DNA of 64,000 bases from Dyadobacter koreensis (GTDB lineage Bacteria; Bacteroidota; Bacteroidia; Cytophagales; Spirosomataceae): the NCBI RefSeq assembly GCF_900108855.1, contig NZ_FNXY01000005.1, forward strand, positions 34,681 to 98,680, read 5' to 3'. This document shows, piece after piece, positions 43,724 through 54,200 of this stretch (its first letter is position 1; every line of letters starts with the position of its first letter). A program made the position numbers and the translations under genes. The notes below the pieces were generated by a model. That model did not search any database, was not told the origin of the DNA, and worked only from the letters and a program-made list of their open reading frames with translations.

Positions 43724-44701
43724 ATGATTTCAGTGGCCATGTGCACTTACAACGGGGCAAAATATCTGCCTGAGCAGTTGGAGAGCATAGCCAATCAGAT
43801 AGTCCCTGTTGATGAACTGGTTGTGTGTGATGACGGTTCGAATGACGATACCATTCAGGTTTTAAGATCTTTTTCGGAAAAGTTACCTTTTCCCGTTTTC
43901 ATTCATCAGAATGAAAAAAATCTTGGGTCTACAAAAAATTTCGAGAAATGCCTTTCCCTATGTAAGGGCGATATTATTTTCTTTTCAGATCAGGACGATG
44001 CCTGGCGGACTGATAAAGTTCAAAAGCAGATAGAATATTTTGATACTCACCCAAATATTGACGCTGTCTTTTCCGACGCGATGATGATTGACGATGATTC
44101 AAATCCAACCGGCCGAACAATCTGGCAGGAAATTGAATTTGATGATATTGCGCAAAATAAATGGGTGAGTGGAGAAGCGCATGAAATTCTTTTTAAAGGA
44201 TTTGTAGTAACGGGCGCAACGCTTGCAATCCGTAAATCTGCGTTACCAAGGTTAATGCCATTTCCGACGCATATACCTGACCTGATTCATGACGCATACA
44301 TCGCGATGATTTTAAGCCTTCAGGAAAAAATTGAGTTTATCAGTGAACCTCTGGTTTCTTATCGAATTCATGCACGTCAACAGGTTGGCTTCGGCGCAAA
44401 AGTTGAGCATGTCAGATTCAGGGACCGCTTTTTTCGCGACAGAAATGAAAAACTTCTTCCCTTGCAGGAACGGGCCGATAAACTCGAACAGATTTATCAG
44501 TTGTTAATGGGGATTCCTCTTTTTCCAAAAGATAAATTAAAGAATTTGCTGCTTGCGAAGGAGCATTATAAAAAAAGAGCAAAATTGCCCAAAAATCGCC
44601 TTGTGCGCGTAGTTCCGGTGGTAACAGATATCGTAAAAGGAAGATATCTGTTTAGCAGCAAACATTGGTGGCTTCCGGTTTTCGGCGATTTATTTGAGTA
44701 A
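43724..44701 (+). CDS. family 2 glycosyltransferase (rhamnosyltransferase-like)
   Basis: A 325-residue GT2 protein opening MISVAMCTYNGAKYLPEQLE, with VCDDGSNDDTIQVLRSF for nucleotide binding and FSDQDDAWRTDKVQKQIEYF for the metal site; this FSDQDDxW form is common in dTDP-rhamnosyl- or galactosyltransferase-like enzymes of O-antigen clusters. LVSYRIHARQQVGFGA lies near the C-terminal third. The ATG at 43724 is chosen over a TTG at 43661, which adds 21 unrelated residues. The DUF5672 gene follows 14 bases later and is probably co-transcribed. Confidence 0.88.
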   Translation: MISVAMCTYNGAKYLPEQLESIANQIVPVDELVVCDDGSNDDTIQVLRSFSEKLPFPVFIHQNEKNLGSTKNFEKCLSLCKGDIIFFSDQDDAWRTDKVQKQIEYFDTHPNIDAVFSDAMMIDDDSNPTGRTIWQEIEFDDIAQNKWVSGEAHEILFKGFVVTGATLAIRKSALPRLMPFPTHIPDLIHDAYIAMILSLQEKIEFISEPLVSYRIHARQQVGFGAKVEHVRFRDRFFRDRNEKLLPLQERADKLEQIYQLLMGIPLFPKDKLKNLLLAKEHYKKRAKLPKNRLVRVVPVVTDIVKGRYLFSSKHWWLPVFGDLFE

Positions 44702-44715
44702 TAATTTATTTATAA

Positions 44716-45471
44716 GTGAAGATACAGAAACAGGAACCGGGTGTAGCGATTGTTATTCCAGTTTATAAATTGGAATTGACGGAATCGGAAAAGTTGTCGC
44801 TGCGGCAATGTTTGAAGGTTTTGTCAAGATATCCTGTCATTTTTGTTAAACCTGATGGTCTTGATTTTGCTGAAATAAAACAAGAATATCCGTCGATCAG
44901 TTTTAAGTCATTCGAGGATCATTACTTCAAGGGTATTGATTCTTACAACCGGTTAATGATTTCCACGGATTTTTATAAAGCTTTCTCGGACTTTGAGTAT
45001 ATATTGATTTATCAATTGGATGCTTACGTCTTCAGGGATGAATTAACAGAGTGGTGCCGGAAAGATTATGACTATGTCGGCGCTCCTTCGTTACATCAGG
45101 AAGAATTTGACACGTTATCTTCTGATCAGCAGGATATCTTTGCTAAGGCGCTTTCAGGTAACCGCATTGTTTTGAACGGAGGTTTGTCGCTTCGGAAAGT
45201 TTCTGCTTTTTTGCGTTATCTGAAAATTTACAATACTTTTTATCCGGCCTGGCTTGGTAATGAAGATATGCTGTTTTCACAGGAGGCCACCAGATTGATC
45301 CCCATGAAATTATTTCTTAAACTTCCGCCGTGGAAGGAGGCATTGCGTTTCTCTTTTGAGAAAAGTCCGGCGGCGACTTATGAAATAACTAATCATGAAC
45401 TTCCCTTTGCCTGCCACGCCTGGGAGCGCTACGACCCCGAATTCTGGTCGGCATTTATTCCTCAGAAATAA
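44716..45471 (+). CDS. DUF5672 family protein (putative glycosyltransferase)
   Basis: The 251-residue protein starts at a GTG and opens VAIVIPVYKLELTESEKLSL, similar to a GT-A fold. YILIYQLDAYVFRDELTEWC carries a D-x-Y acidic motif where a metal site would sit, and DYDYVGAP with NGGLSLRKVSAFLRYL is the hallmark of DUF5672. The GNEDMLFS segment follows, and the C-terminal ELPFACHAWERYD is also conserved. The family is found in surface-glycan clusters and is thought to be glycosyltransferase-related. It follows a GT2 gene by 14 bases. Confidence 0.82.
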   Translation: MKIQKQEPGVAIVIPVYKLELTESEKLSLRQCLKVLSRYPVIFVKPDGLDFAEIKQEYPSISFKSFEDHYFKGIDSYNRLMISTDFYKAFSDFEYILIYQLDAYVFRDELTEWCRKDYDYVGAPSLHQEEFDTLSSDQQDIFAKALSGNRIVLNGGLSLRKVSAFLRYLKIYNTFYPAWLGNEDMLFSQEATRLIPMKLFLKLPPWKEALRFSFEKSPAATYEITNHELPFACHAWERYDPEFWSAFIPQK

Positions 45472-45562
45472 TTGTTAAGTCAGTTTAACAATTTTTAACA
45501 AACTATCCCCCGCGCTGCTGCGTTTTTGAAGTTAATTCGTAAAAAATTAACAAAGAATAACC

Positions 45563-46822
45563 ATGACCTATAAATCGCTTTTTGCCTTTACTTGTGCTGT
45601 TGCGCTTTCACTTACTGCTGCTTTTGGGCAAATAACTGAAAACCCAAGAGTAGAGGAACAATCTGCGCCTTATGTGAAAATTAAACGGGTTGAACTGACG
45701 GATGAATTCACCATAATTTATTTACAATTCACTGAAAAAGGCTCGCTAACAATTCCGGAAAGATCTCCTGTTCCTCTACCGGATTTTCGACAAATACCAT
45801 CACCTAGAAGGCAACAAGTTCCGGAAACGCCAAGAATATGGCTAGATCCGGAAACCAGGCTCTACAAGCCGGGAGAAATTAATATGAAATTCAAGCTGAT
45901 CAAAGCAAAGGATATCCCAACGCAATCAAGACGTGAAGTTACACCTGGAGAGGTAGTAGATTTTGTCGCATATTTTGAAAAGCTTTCTCCCGGGATCGAG
46001 ATTTTTGATTTTTATGAAGGTAGGGCGGGAGAAGGTGGTCAAACCTGGAATTTCTATGGTGTGCATATCAAAAACCCTTTAAAGAAAAATTCAAAAACAA
46101 CATCGAAAGTTGCGCCTAAGGCTGTTAAACCAGCTCCTAAACCGCCATTAGCAAACAAACCCGCGGAGAAAATTGAAGAAAAACCGACCCCGGTCGAAGA
46201 GGAATTTGTCATGATCAAAGGGACAGTTTACGATTCAAAAACTAAAAATCCGATTCCTGCCCAGATAACTTATTTTGAAAAAGGGGATTCGTTGCAGTTC
46301 AAATCTTCATCAGGGAATTACCGGATTGGTATCGATCCTAAATCCAGTTATGATTTTAGTGTTTTGGCAAATGGTTATTATGGAGCAAATTTCAGTTTAT
46401 CACCAGCTGATTCTTCTGCAAGAGGCTCGTTTTCAAGGGATATTTACCTGATTCCGCTTGCAGTTGGTGAAACCATTGCACTTCCTAATATCTATTTTGA
46501 AACCTCAAAGTTTACTTTACTCACGGAATCATACGACGAGTTAAATCGGCTATCGGAAATGATGAAGGAAAATCCGGGTATCAAAATCCGAGTGGAAGGT
46601 CATACCGATAATGTGGGTGACTTTGATAAAAATCTCGAATTATCGGCGAACAGAGCCGCATCAGTGAAAAAATATTTAACTGGAAAAGGAATAAGCGAAG
46701 ACCGGATTGAAGCAAAAGGTTTCGGGGCCACAAAGCCTCTGGCAAAAAATGGTTCAGAGGAAGAGCGGAAGAAAAACAGACGGGTTGAATTTGTCATAAC
46801 ACAAATAAAATCCGCAGAATAG
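45563..46822 (+). CDS. OmpA-family outer membrane/peptidoglycan-binding protein
   Basis: The 419-residue protein has a signal peptide (first 23 residues, ending AAFGQ), an unrecognised beta-rich N-terminal region to about 170, a Lys/Pro-rich linker at about 175-210, a small beta-sandwich of the carboxypeptidase-regulatory type ([20 protein letters not shown]), and a C-terminal OmpA domain at about 315-415. The OmpA domain shows [40 protein letters not shown] with the peptidoglycan-binding Asp, and [11 protein letters not shown] with the Arg. It probably anchors the outer membrane to the cell wall. A bidirectional terminator follows. Confidence 0.92.
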   Translation: MTYKSLFAFTCAVALSLTAAFGQITENPRVEEQSAPYVKIKRVELTDEFTIIYLQFTEKGSLTIPERSPVPLPDFRQIPSPRRQQVPETPRIWLDPETRLYKPGEINMKFKLIKAKDIPTQSRREVTPGEVVDFVAYFEKLSPGIEIFDFYEGRAGEGGQTWNFYGVHIKNPLKKNSKTTSKVAPKAVKPAPKPPLANKPAEKIEEKPTPVEEEFVMIKGTVYDSKTKNPIPAQITYFEKGDSLQFKSSSGNYRIGIDPKSSYDFSVLANGYYGANFSLSPADSSARGSFSRDIYLIPLAVGETIALPNIYFETSKFTLLTESYDELNRLSEMMKENPGIKIRVEGHTDNVGDFDKNLELSANRAASVKKYLTGKGISEDRIEAKGFGATKPLAKNGSEEERKKNRRVEFVITQIKSAE

Positions 46823-46829
46823 GAAAGGA

Positions 46830-46865
46830 AAAGGTCATTCAGCATTCGCTGAATGACCTTTTTTA
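46830..46865. terminator. bidirectional terminator between the OmpA gene and tpiA
   Basis: Arms AAAGGTCATTCAGC and GCTGAATGACCTTT around an ATTC loop, with flanking A and T runs. It serves both converging genes. Confidence 0.88.
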
Positions 46866-46873
46866 TATCTGAA

Positions 46874-47635
46874 TTATCTCGCTTTGATGATATTGATAAA
46901 CTCGCGGGATTTCAAAGAAGCACCTCCAACTAAACCTCCGTCGATATCAGGTGAAGCGAAAAGTTCGTCTGCGCTCGCAGCTGTTACGCTTCCACCGTAA
47001 AGGATAGAAATTTCCTCAGCAACTTCGCTTCCATATTTTCCAGCCAAATGCGCACGTAAGGCGGCATGCATTTCCTGAGCTTGTTCAGCGCTTGCCGTCA
47101 AACCTGTTCCGATTGCCCAGATTGGTTCGTAAGCAATAACTACTTTCTGCAATTGCTCAGCAGAAAGGTGGAAAAGACTTTCAGAAATCTGATTTTTGAC
47201 AAATCCGATATAATCCTCATTTTGTCTTTGATCCAAAGATTCGCCGCAGCAGAAAATTGGAGAGATACCGTTTTCAAGCGCAATGTTTACTTTCGCAGCA
47301 AGCAATTCATTTGACTCAGCAAAATACTGACGACGTTCGCTGTGACCGATCAAAACGTATTCGATACCGATCGACTGAAGCATAGCAGCAGAAATCTCGC
47401 CTGTGAAAGCTCCTGAGGCTTTATCTGAGCAGTTTTGCGCAGCTAATGCAAAATTCGGAGATGTCTCAATATATTTTTTAAGGGTAGTCAGATAGATTGC
47501 AGGAGGGCAAAGGATCACTTTAACGTCTCCTTTAACTTCGTCGTTCGCAATGTTTACAAGCTCAGATGCTAAAGCAACAGCTTCATCTGCAAGCTTGTTC
47601 ATCTTCCAATTCCCGGCAACTATTTTTTTTCGCAT
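46874..47635 (-). CDS. tpiA: triosephosphate isomerase
   Basis: TpiA interconverts dihydroxyacetone phosphate and glyceraldehyde 3-phosphate in glycolysis. The 253-residue TIM barrel shows GNWKMNK with the catalytic Lys, IGHSERRQYFAESNE with the catalytic His, AYEPIWAIGTGLTAS with the catalytic Glu and loop 6, and ILYGGSVTAAS with the phosphate-binding loop. It is minus strand, monocistronic, and closed by the terminator at 46830-46865. A -7 element lies about 40 bases upstream. Confidence 0.98.
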   Translation of the reverse strand: MRKKIVAGNWKMNKLADEAVALASELVNIANDEVKGDVKVILCPPAIYLTTLKKYIETSPNFALAAQNCSDKASGAFTGEISAAMLQSIGIEYVLIGHSERRQYFAESNELLAAKVNIALENGISPIFCCGESLDQRQNEDYIGFVKNQISESLFHLSAEQLQKVVIAYEPIWAIGTGLTASAEQAQEMHAALRAHLAGKYGSEVAEEISILYGGSVTAASADELFASPDIDGGLVGGASLKSREFINIIKAR

Positions 47636-47672
47636 AATTAATTTTATTGTGTTAAATCCTCGTTTTGCGCTA

Positions 47673-47680
47673 CAAACTTA
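47673..47680 (-). promoter_or_regulatory. -7 promoter element of tpiA
   Basis: TAAGTTTG on the minus strand matches TAnnTTTG and lies about 38 bases before the ATG at 47635. No clear -33 element is visible. Confidence 0.4.
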
Positions 47681-47916
47681 CCATTATTTCCTCATTTCCG
47701 GTATTCTATTCTTCCTTAAAAATATCTTCAGAATAATAAGGTAATTGCAAGATTTTTTTGTGTTTATTATAGAATAAAACATTATTTTTACATAAGAAAC
47801 CGATTTCGATCAAATGACTACTTATCGTCCCGGACAGGATATAAATCATTCGTAATGAGACCAGTTAATTCATGAAAATAAAATAGAAACCAAGGTTAAA
47901 AAGAAAGGAGGCCACG

Positions 47917-49185
47917 ATGAAAACTTTTATCTGGTTATTGGTAATCAGCTCGCTCTTTATTTCTGATGCTGCAATGGCTGCATCACCGGATGGCACTGAG
48001 AACGCCGAAGAAAAATATGGATACTTTTTAGATAGAAATCATAAAACGGCCCGGATACCTTTTGAACTGCATTCAAATCTTATCCTGGTTTATGCGCGCA
48101 TTAACGATGTCGACTCGCTGCGGTTTATTCTCGACACCGGAGTAAGTTCAATCATTATCACGGACCCGTCTGTTCTGAAACCGGATAAATTGCGGCTGAC
48201 CAGAAAAGTAAACCTGTCAGGAGCGGGTGAAGGGAAGTCAGTAGCAGCACATGTTGCTATTGATAACCGTTTTGCAATGGGACGGCTTCGGGCAAATCAT
48301 CAAAATATTGTTGTTATCGAAAAAGACTTCTTACGACTTTCTGAGTATGTCGGAGTGCCGGTTCACGGAATTTTTGGCTACGACATTTTTAACAATTTTG
48401 TAGTAACCATCGATTTTTCAAAGAGAGAACTTTTACTTACGCAAAATGGAAATTATAAATACAAACCCAGCAAGGGCGATAAACATCCGATTGTAATCGA
48501 AGATACCAAACCATTTACGGATGCAGTAACTTTATTTGCTGACGGAAGAGAAAAACCAATCCGTGTTTTAATCGATACAGGTGCTGGACACGCTCTTTTA
48601 CTGAATAATTCTCCTAAGGAAACCTACCGTCTTCCTGAAAAAGTCATTCGTGCGCAATTAGGCAGGGGGTTAAATGGCGTGATCAATGGAAATCTGGGCC
48701 GTGTTGACCGAATGAAACTGGGTCGTTTTGAACTGGATAACATCGTGGCTTCTTTTCCCGACAGTGCAGGGTTCAGTGCCAAAATAGGAACTAACGTAGA
48801 ACGCCAGGGAAATATTGGCTGCGAATTGCTTCGCAGGTTCAAAGTTACAATGAATTACCAAGAAGGTTATATGGTTTTGAAACCTAACAAAAGTCGGTTG
48901 CGTGAAAAATTCGAACATGATATGAGTGGTATGGAAATTCGGGCGGAAGGAAGTGACCTGCGTTCGTATTTTGTTAATCACGTTCAGGAAAAATCACCAG
49001 CTGCCGGTGCAGGCCTTATCGAAGGAGATCAGTTGCTTTTCATAGACGATCATGCGGCAACGGAATTAAATGTCAGCGAAATTTATAAATTGATGCAGCG
49101 TGGCGACGGAAGGAAAATCGATTTGCTGGTTAAACGGAATGGAAATATTTTCTTTACCAAGCTTACACTGCGAAGAATGATTTGA
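47917..49185 (+). CDS. two-domain retropepsin-like aspartic protease with PDZ domain
   Basis: The 422-residue protein has a signal peptide (to about residue 22) and two retropepsin-like halves in one chain: the first active-site motif is FILDTGVSSIII at about residue 73 and the second is VLIDTGAGHALLL at about 220. A C-terminal PDZ domain follows at about 340-415 (VQEKSPAAGAGLIEGDQLLF). Pepsin-like doubling in a single bacterial chain with a PDZ suggests an envelope protease; the substrate is unknown. The ATG is preceded by AAGGAGG at 47905-47911, an unusually strong Shine-Dalgarno sequence for this phylum. Confidence 0.88.
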   Translation: MKTFIWLLVISSLFISDAAMAASPDGTENAEEKYGYFLDRNHKTARIPFELHSNLILVYARINDVDSLRFILDTGVSSIIITDPSVLKPDKLRLTRKVNLSGAGEGKSVAAHVAIDNRFAMGRLRANHQNIVVIEKDFLRLSEYVGVPVHGIFGYDIFNNFVVTIDFSKRELLLTQNGNYKYKPSKGDKHPIVIEDTKPFTDAVTLFADGREKPIRVLIDTGAGHALLLNNSPKETYRLPEKVIRAQLGRGLNGVINGNLGRVDRMKLGRFELDNIVASFPDSAGFSAKIGTNVERQGNIGCELLRRFKVTMNYQEGYMVLKPNKSRLREKFEHDMSGMEIRAEGSDLRSYFVNHVQEKSPAAGAGLIEGDQLLFIDDHAATELNVSEIYKLMQRGDGRKIDLLVKRNGNIFFTKLTLRRMI

Positions 49186-49221
49186 GTATTTTTAAGGCCG
49201 CAACTAACTATTTGCTTTATT

Positions 49222-49878
49222 TTGGAACGCCTTAAATTGACAGAGGACGGGTCGCACTCCTTACTCAATTCGCAATACAATCAGCATTATCACTCTGTGT
49301 CTGGAGCTCTCAAAGAGTCCAGACACATTTATATGAACCTAGGACTAATTCCTGTTCTTGAAGCCGCGGAAAAACCTGTCCGGGTATTTGAAATGGGTTT
49401 TGGAACAGGTCTCAACGCATTCCTTACCTGGCAGGCCGCCGATCAGTATCAAAAATCAATTTTATATACAGGCGTTGAAGCGTTTCCAGTTTCAATGGAA
49501 GAAGCCTCGCAGTTAAATTATGAAGATGTAACTTCGTTTAATGGGTTTTTAAAACTGCATAAATCTTCCTGGTTTGAAAATCATCAGCTTTCAGAATATT
49601 TTACTTTTAGAAAAGAGCAGCTGACTTTACAGGAATTTTCCAGCGAAGAACTTTTTGATGTCATTTTTTACGACGCTTTCGATCCCAAAGCTCAGCCCGA
49701 ACTATGGACCGAAGAAATACTCGGAAAAATTGCGTCTCAAACCTGCCCGGGAGGCGTTTTGGTAACATATTCTTCAAAAGGAATTGTAAAACGAGCCTTA
49801 GCTGCGGCAGGGTTTTCTGTCGAAAAACATAAAGGGCCAGGGAAAAAATGGCATGTTTTGAAAGCTACCAAAATCTGA
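49222..49878 (+). CDS. mnmD: tRNA 5-methylaminomethyl-2-thiouridine methyltransferase MnmD
   Basis: MnmD is the methyltransferase of the wobble-uridine pathway that in many bacteria is fused to MnmC. The 218-residue protein is the stand-alone form: SLLNSQYNQHYHSVSGALKE with SRHIYMNLGL at the start, the SAM-binding FEMGFGTGLNAFLTWQAA at about residue 58, EAFPVS, and the DVIFYDAFDPKAQPELWTEE motif with the catalytic region, then GGVLVTYSSKGIVKRAL. It begins with a TTG; no ATG in frame fits. It follows the aspartic protease gene by 36 bases. Confidence 0.92.
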   Translation: MERLKLTEDGSHSLLNSQYNQHYHSVSGALKESRHIYMNLGLIPVLEAAEKPVRVFEMGFGTGLNAFLTWQAADQYQKSILYTGVEAFPVSMEEASQLNYEDVTSFNGFLKLHKSSWFENHQLSEYFTFRKEQLTLQEFSSEELFDVIFYDAFDPKAQPELWTEEILGKIASQTCPGGVLVTYSSKGIVKRALAAAGFSVEKHKGPGKKWHVLKATKI

Positions 49879-49904
49879 CAAAAACTATTCGGTTCGGTAT
49901 TTAG

Positions 49905-49935
49905 TTTGTGAGGGTTCGGTTATTAAATACTTTTG
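49905..49935 (+). promoter_or_regulatory. promoter of gmhA
   Basis: TTTG (49905-49908), 19 bases, then TACTTTTG (49928-49935): an exact match to the Bacteroidota vegetative promoter in both elements and spacing. The leader before the gmhA ATG at 49967 is about 25 bases. Confidence 0.75.
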
Positions 49936-49966
49936 TCAATCGTTACGATCTTTGTAAATCATTATT

Positions 49967-50551
49967 ATGGAATTTCAGAATATTATTAGCCAGGAACTTC
50001 GTGAAGCACAAATTGTTCTCGAAACTTTTTTAGGTGATCCGGTTCAGATAGAAAAAATAGAAAAGGCAGCGTCTCTGATGGCGGAAGCAATTTCAAATAA
50101 TCATAAAATTATCTCTTGCGGTAATGGCGGTTCACACTGCGATGCGATGCACTTTGCCGAAGAATTAACAGGAAGATACCGTGATGATCGCCGTTCACTT
50201 CCCGCGATTGCTATCTCTGATGTAAGTCATTTAAGCTGCGTCAGTAACGACTTCGGATTTGAATTTGTATTTTCAAGATTTGTCGAGGGATTGGGACAAT
50301 CAGGAGATGTTCTTTTAGGACTTAGTACCAGTGGAAATTCTGCAAATATTATCCGTGCCGTTGAAGCCGCAAAGGCAAAAGGGATGAAAGTTGTAATTCT
50401 GTCGGGAAAGGACGGAGGAAAACTCGCTGGTCAGGCTGACGTGGAAATCCGGGTTCCGCATTTCGGATATGCCGACAGAATTCAGGAAATACATATCAAG
50501 GTGATACATATTTTTATGCTTCTGATCGAAAAAATGGTGATTGGGAATTAA
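49967..50551 (+). CDS. gmhA: sedoheptulose 7-phosphate isomerase (phosphoheptose isomerase)
   Basis: GmhA makes D-glycero-D-manno-heptose 7-phosphate, the first step of ADP-heptose synthesis for lipopolysaccharide or surface-layer glycans. The 194-residue SIS-domain protein shows [20 protein letters not shown] with the catalytic residues, [17 protein letters not shown], and [20 protein letters not shown], all typical. It has its own strong promoter and is followed by a Nudix gene. The later heptose genes (hldA, gmhB, hldE) are not in this window. Confidence 0.95.
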   Translation: MEFQNIISQELREAQIVLETFLGDPVQIEKIEKAASLMAEAISNNHKIISCGNGGSHCDAMHFAEELTGRYRDDRRSLPAIAISDVSHLSCVSNDFGFEFVFSRFVEGLGQSGDVLLGLSTSGNSANIIRAVEAAKAKGMKVVILSGKDGGKLAGQADVEIRVPHFGYADRIQEIHIKVIHIFMLLIEKMVIGN

Positions 50552-50604
50552 TTTATAATGAAAGTTACTATTTTGCCGATGCACTAATCCAATCAAAACT
50601 CTAC

Positions 50605-51045
50605 ATGAAAGTACGTCCGGCAGTTATTATCGTCCACGAAGATTCTGTTCTGACCATGCGTTATAAGTATGGAGAAAAGGAAGTGTTCGCACTTCCCGGA
50701 GGAAATCCAGATCCCGATGAATGTCTGCCGGAAGCCCTTCGTCGCGAGTTAATGGAAGAGTTAGGAGTAACTGTCGAAATTGGCGAAATGGCACTTTGCG
50801 GCGAAGTTTTGTGGGGTGAAACACGAAAGGAAACTTTGCATATGGTCTTCAGTGCGAAAATTGATGAAGGTTCACCTGTCATCAATCCCTTAGAAACAAC
50901 AGCTTTGGAAGTTGTCTGGGTGCCTTTTTCCGAACTTGAAAACCGGCTGATGTATCCGAACGTTGGAAAAGATATCCGGCAATATTTAAAGGGAAGTTTG
51001 AAATCTGCATATATCGGCGTCATAGATCAGCCCTATGCGAAGTAG
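50605..51045 (+). CDS. Nudix hydrolase
   Basis: Nudix enzymes hydrolyse nucleoside diphosphates linked to other groups. The 146-residue protein has the complete Nudix box GGNPDPDECLPEALRRELME-ELGV at about residues 31-54, with the catalytic REL-x-E-E core, and the fold's usual edges (MRYKYGEKEVFALP and ALEVVWVPFSELENRLMYP). The substrate is not evident. It lies 53 bases after gmhA and may share its transcript. Confidence 0.9.
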   Translation: MKVRPAVIIVHEDSVLTMRYKYGEKEVFALPGGNPDPDECLPEALRRELMEELGVTVEIGEMALCGEVLWGETRKETLHMVFSAKIDEGSPVINPLETTALEVVWVPFSELENRLMYPNVGKDIRQYLKGSLKSAYIGVIDQPYAK

Positions 51046-51240
51046 ATTTTGACTATAAAATTTGCCCGCTATTCCTTTGAATTCTACATTCAGAATAGAT
51101 CCGGAAATAAAGTTTAAAATCGTCTCGCAGCACTTTATTTCTGAAACCTGAAATAAATTATAGTGCAGAGTTGCATTTTAGAAGGCTTTTTAATGCTATT
51201 TCCACTATACTTTTAGAATAGGCTTCACAAAAACAGAAAC

Positions 51241-51260
51241 AAACCGTACTTTTGCGGTTT
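51241..51260 (+). promoter_or_regulatory. promoter of the helicase gene, flanked by an inverted repeat
   Basis: The -7 element TACTTTTG (51247-51254) is flanked exactly by AAACCG and CGGTTT. It lies about 25 bases before the ATG at 51279. The -33 element is poor. The palindrome around the -7 element may be an operator or may be coincidence. Confidence 0.5.
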
Positions 51261-51278
51261 AACGAGTTTCTAGGATAA

Positions 51279-54200
51279 ATGGACAACGAGAGGAAGGAGC
51301 GATTATCACAGTTTTTAAGACGGAACTCTGAGGGCCAAACATTATCACAAGGACGTTCCATTTTCAGTAGCGGTGGTTACAGCATCGTGAAATTGGACTA
51401 CAATGGAGGAGGTTATGCCGAGTTCAAAGTAAAAAGTGATTACTCGGTCCGGGATTATGTTATAAAAATCCAGGATTTTCTTACCCCAAATATTAGTACT
51501 TCCTGTACATGTACGCATGATTACGGCGGACTTTGCAAGCATCGTATCGCGATGACGTTGTATGTACTGGACAAAATGCCAGCGTACGTAAAGCCAACTG
51601 AGCATCACATGGCTGATACAATGGTTGTGCTTCCTTCACTTAAAGACGTATATCTTGAAGATATCGTCCAGAGGGAAACATGGAATAATAGAAATCAGCT
51701 TGCCAAAGTTGATATTGTTTCGACACGCGACGGATTTGCAGATTGCAAAGTGAATATCAGAGATAAAGAGTTTTCAGTTCAATTCACGAAAATTCCAAAT
51801 TCCAATCAAATACAGACAAGCTGTTCATGCGAACAGACGCTTTATGTTCCGATTTGCGAGCATAAACTGGCTGCATTGTTAAAGCTGCGAGATCAGTTCG
51901 GAGAGCGTGCGTTTGATATGATGCGTGACTGGACGGAAGACAAAACAAATCTTTTGGCAGAATACGGTTATACGCTTGAAGATAATCTGGAAGGAAAATT
52001 TGATTTCAAAATTGACCAGAACGGTGCCTTGCAGTTAATCAAGCAAGATAAGGGAATCCAGAAAGTAGGTTCTTTTCAAAACTGGCGTTCGTTGCGGGAC
52101 AAGGTAATTCCGGATTTGCAACCGACGTATCAGGTTACAGATAATGATTCGCATTCCGGTGACGAAAGGCTTTCGCTATATGTGTTTTGGCCAAGAGGTG
52201 CTGATAGTTTACTCGATGTAGGTTTTGGTATTTTTTCTGCAAAAAGCAGTTCGAAAACGCAAAAGTATACTCACATACGCAGTATTGCAGGTGGGTCGGG
52301 AACGGCTTATTTGCCTGAAGAAATTCCGGTTTTAACTGCTGGGGATTCCAGACTCGTCCGTATCGCAAGACATTTTAGTCCGGAAGGTCTTCAAAAATAC
52401 ATGAAAAGTCGCGGACAATCCAGTGCTCATTTAAGCGACGAATCTTCGGATTATCAAAATGAAGCGCATAAATGGGTTGGCCGGCAGCTTGTCAGGATTT
52501 TCAAAGACCTTAGCGGCGAGCGATTATTCATTACAGAAAATGATTATGTAACGAATCAAAACCAGCTTCAGGAAGTAAAACTTCATCCGACTCCGGCAAA
52601 AATATTTTTTGTTTTAACGGAAGATCAGGAATTCATAAGCCTGAATCCTTATGCCGAAATCGAAAAGGGCAAACCAATCGATCTTCAGCAAGTAGCTGCA
52701 ACGTTCGATAGCTTCTGGTTGGGTATCTACAAAGAAGATATTTTGTTTCGTTGGGCAAGTATCAACGATGCGGAAATGGTTGATTACTTGCGTCAAAACG
52801 GATTTAAAATCCGTGTGCGTAAGGATCACGCTGAAAGTTTCATGAAGGACTGGGTTATGCCGGTGACAGAACATTTCGAAGTTATTTTCCAAACCCGTCA
52901 TGAGTTGGAAACAAGCGCGATGAACTATGTCAAGGGCAGAATTTATCTGAAAGAAGATGAATCGAACCTGTTGATCGTCCCGACATATGTTTACGAAGGC
53001 GATGAGGAATCTGAAGAAACAGAATTAATTCACGATAATCAGCGTACCAAAGCTGGGTTTGAGGATAACAAAATCCAGTTGCTTGAACGTGATACAACGG
53101 CAGAGAAAACACACTGGGACTGGGCGAAATCGCTTCATCCTGATTTTGCGCAGCAGCCGGATCAGCCATTTTTCTTCATTCCTTTTGAAGAGGTAATGAA
53201 AGATGGGTGGTTGTTTCACTTCGTGGATACGGTCGAAGAAAAGGGAATCCAGCTTTTAGGTTTTAAGGATCTGAAAAAAATGCGCATCAACCCGAACCGG
53301 GGGAAAGTGCAGATCAGGGCTTCTTCTGGAATTGATTGGTTCGATATGCAGATCGAAATCAGTTTTGGTGATCAGCAGGTAACGTTGGCTGATGCGAAAA
53401 AAGCCTTGTTGAAAAAGCAGAATTACGTGGAACTGAAAGATGGTTCAATGGGAATTTTGCCGGAAGAATGGATACAGAAACTGGAGCCATTATTAAAATT
53501 CGGCAGAGTGGATGGCGACGAAGTGCATTTGTCAAAATTTCATTTTTCGCTGATCGAAGAACTGGCTTCACAGATTGATAACGAAGAGGTTTTACAGGAG
53601 CTTTGGGAGAAAAAACAAAAACTCCTGAATTTTAAAGAAATCCCAAGTGTGCCGCTTCCTGAAAATATTAACGCGACACTTCGACAATATCAGGAAGAAG
53701 GATATAAGTGGCTGAATTTCCTTGAAGAATTTGGCTGGGGAGGATGTCTGGCTGATGATATGGGTTTGGGGAAAACCCTGCAAATGCTGACGTTTTTACA
53801 GCACCAGAAAAATAAGAATCCGGAATCTACGAATTTAGTCGTAGTTCCTACTACGCTGATATTCAACTGGCAGGCAGAATCTGCTAAGTTTACGCCAGAT
53901 TTGAAATTGTATGTTCATCGTGGTATGGATCGTCGTAAGGATCTTGAATTTTTTGAAGAATATGATATCATTCTGACGACTTACGGCACAATGAGGAGTG
54001 ATGTGGAATTGTTGAAAAAAATACAATTCAATTACATTGTTCTTGATGAATCTCAGGCCATTAAAAATCCTGATTCATTAACTGCCAAAGCTTCCAGATT
54101 GCTCAGATCGAATAATCGCCTGGCCATGACGGGTACGCCGGTTGAAAATAATACATTTGATTTATATTCTCAGTTTGAATTTTTGAACCCCGGATTGTTA

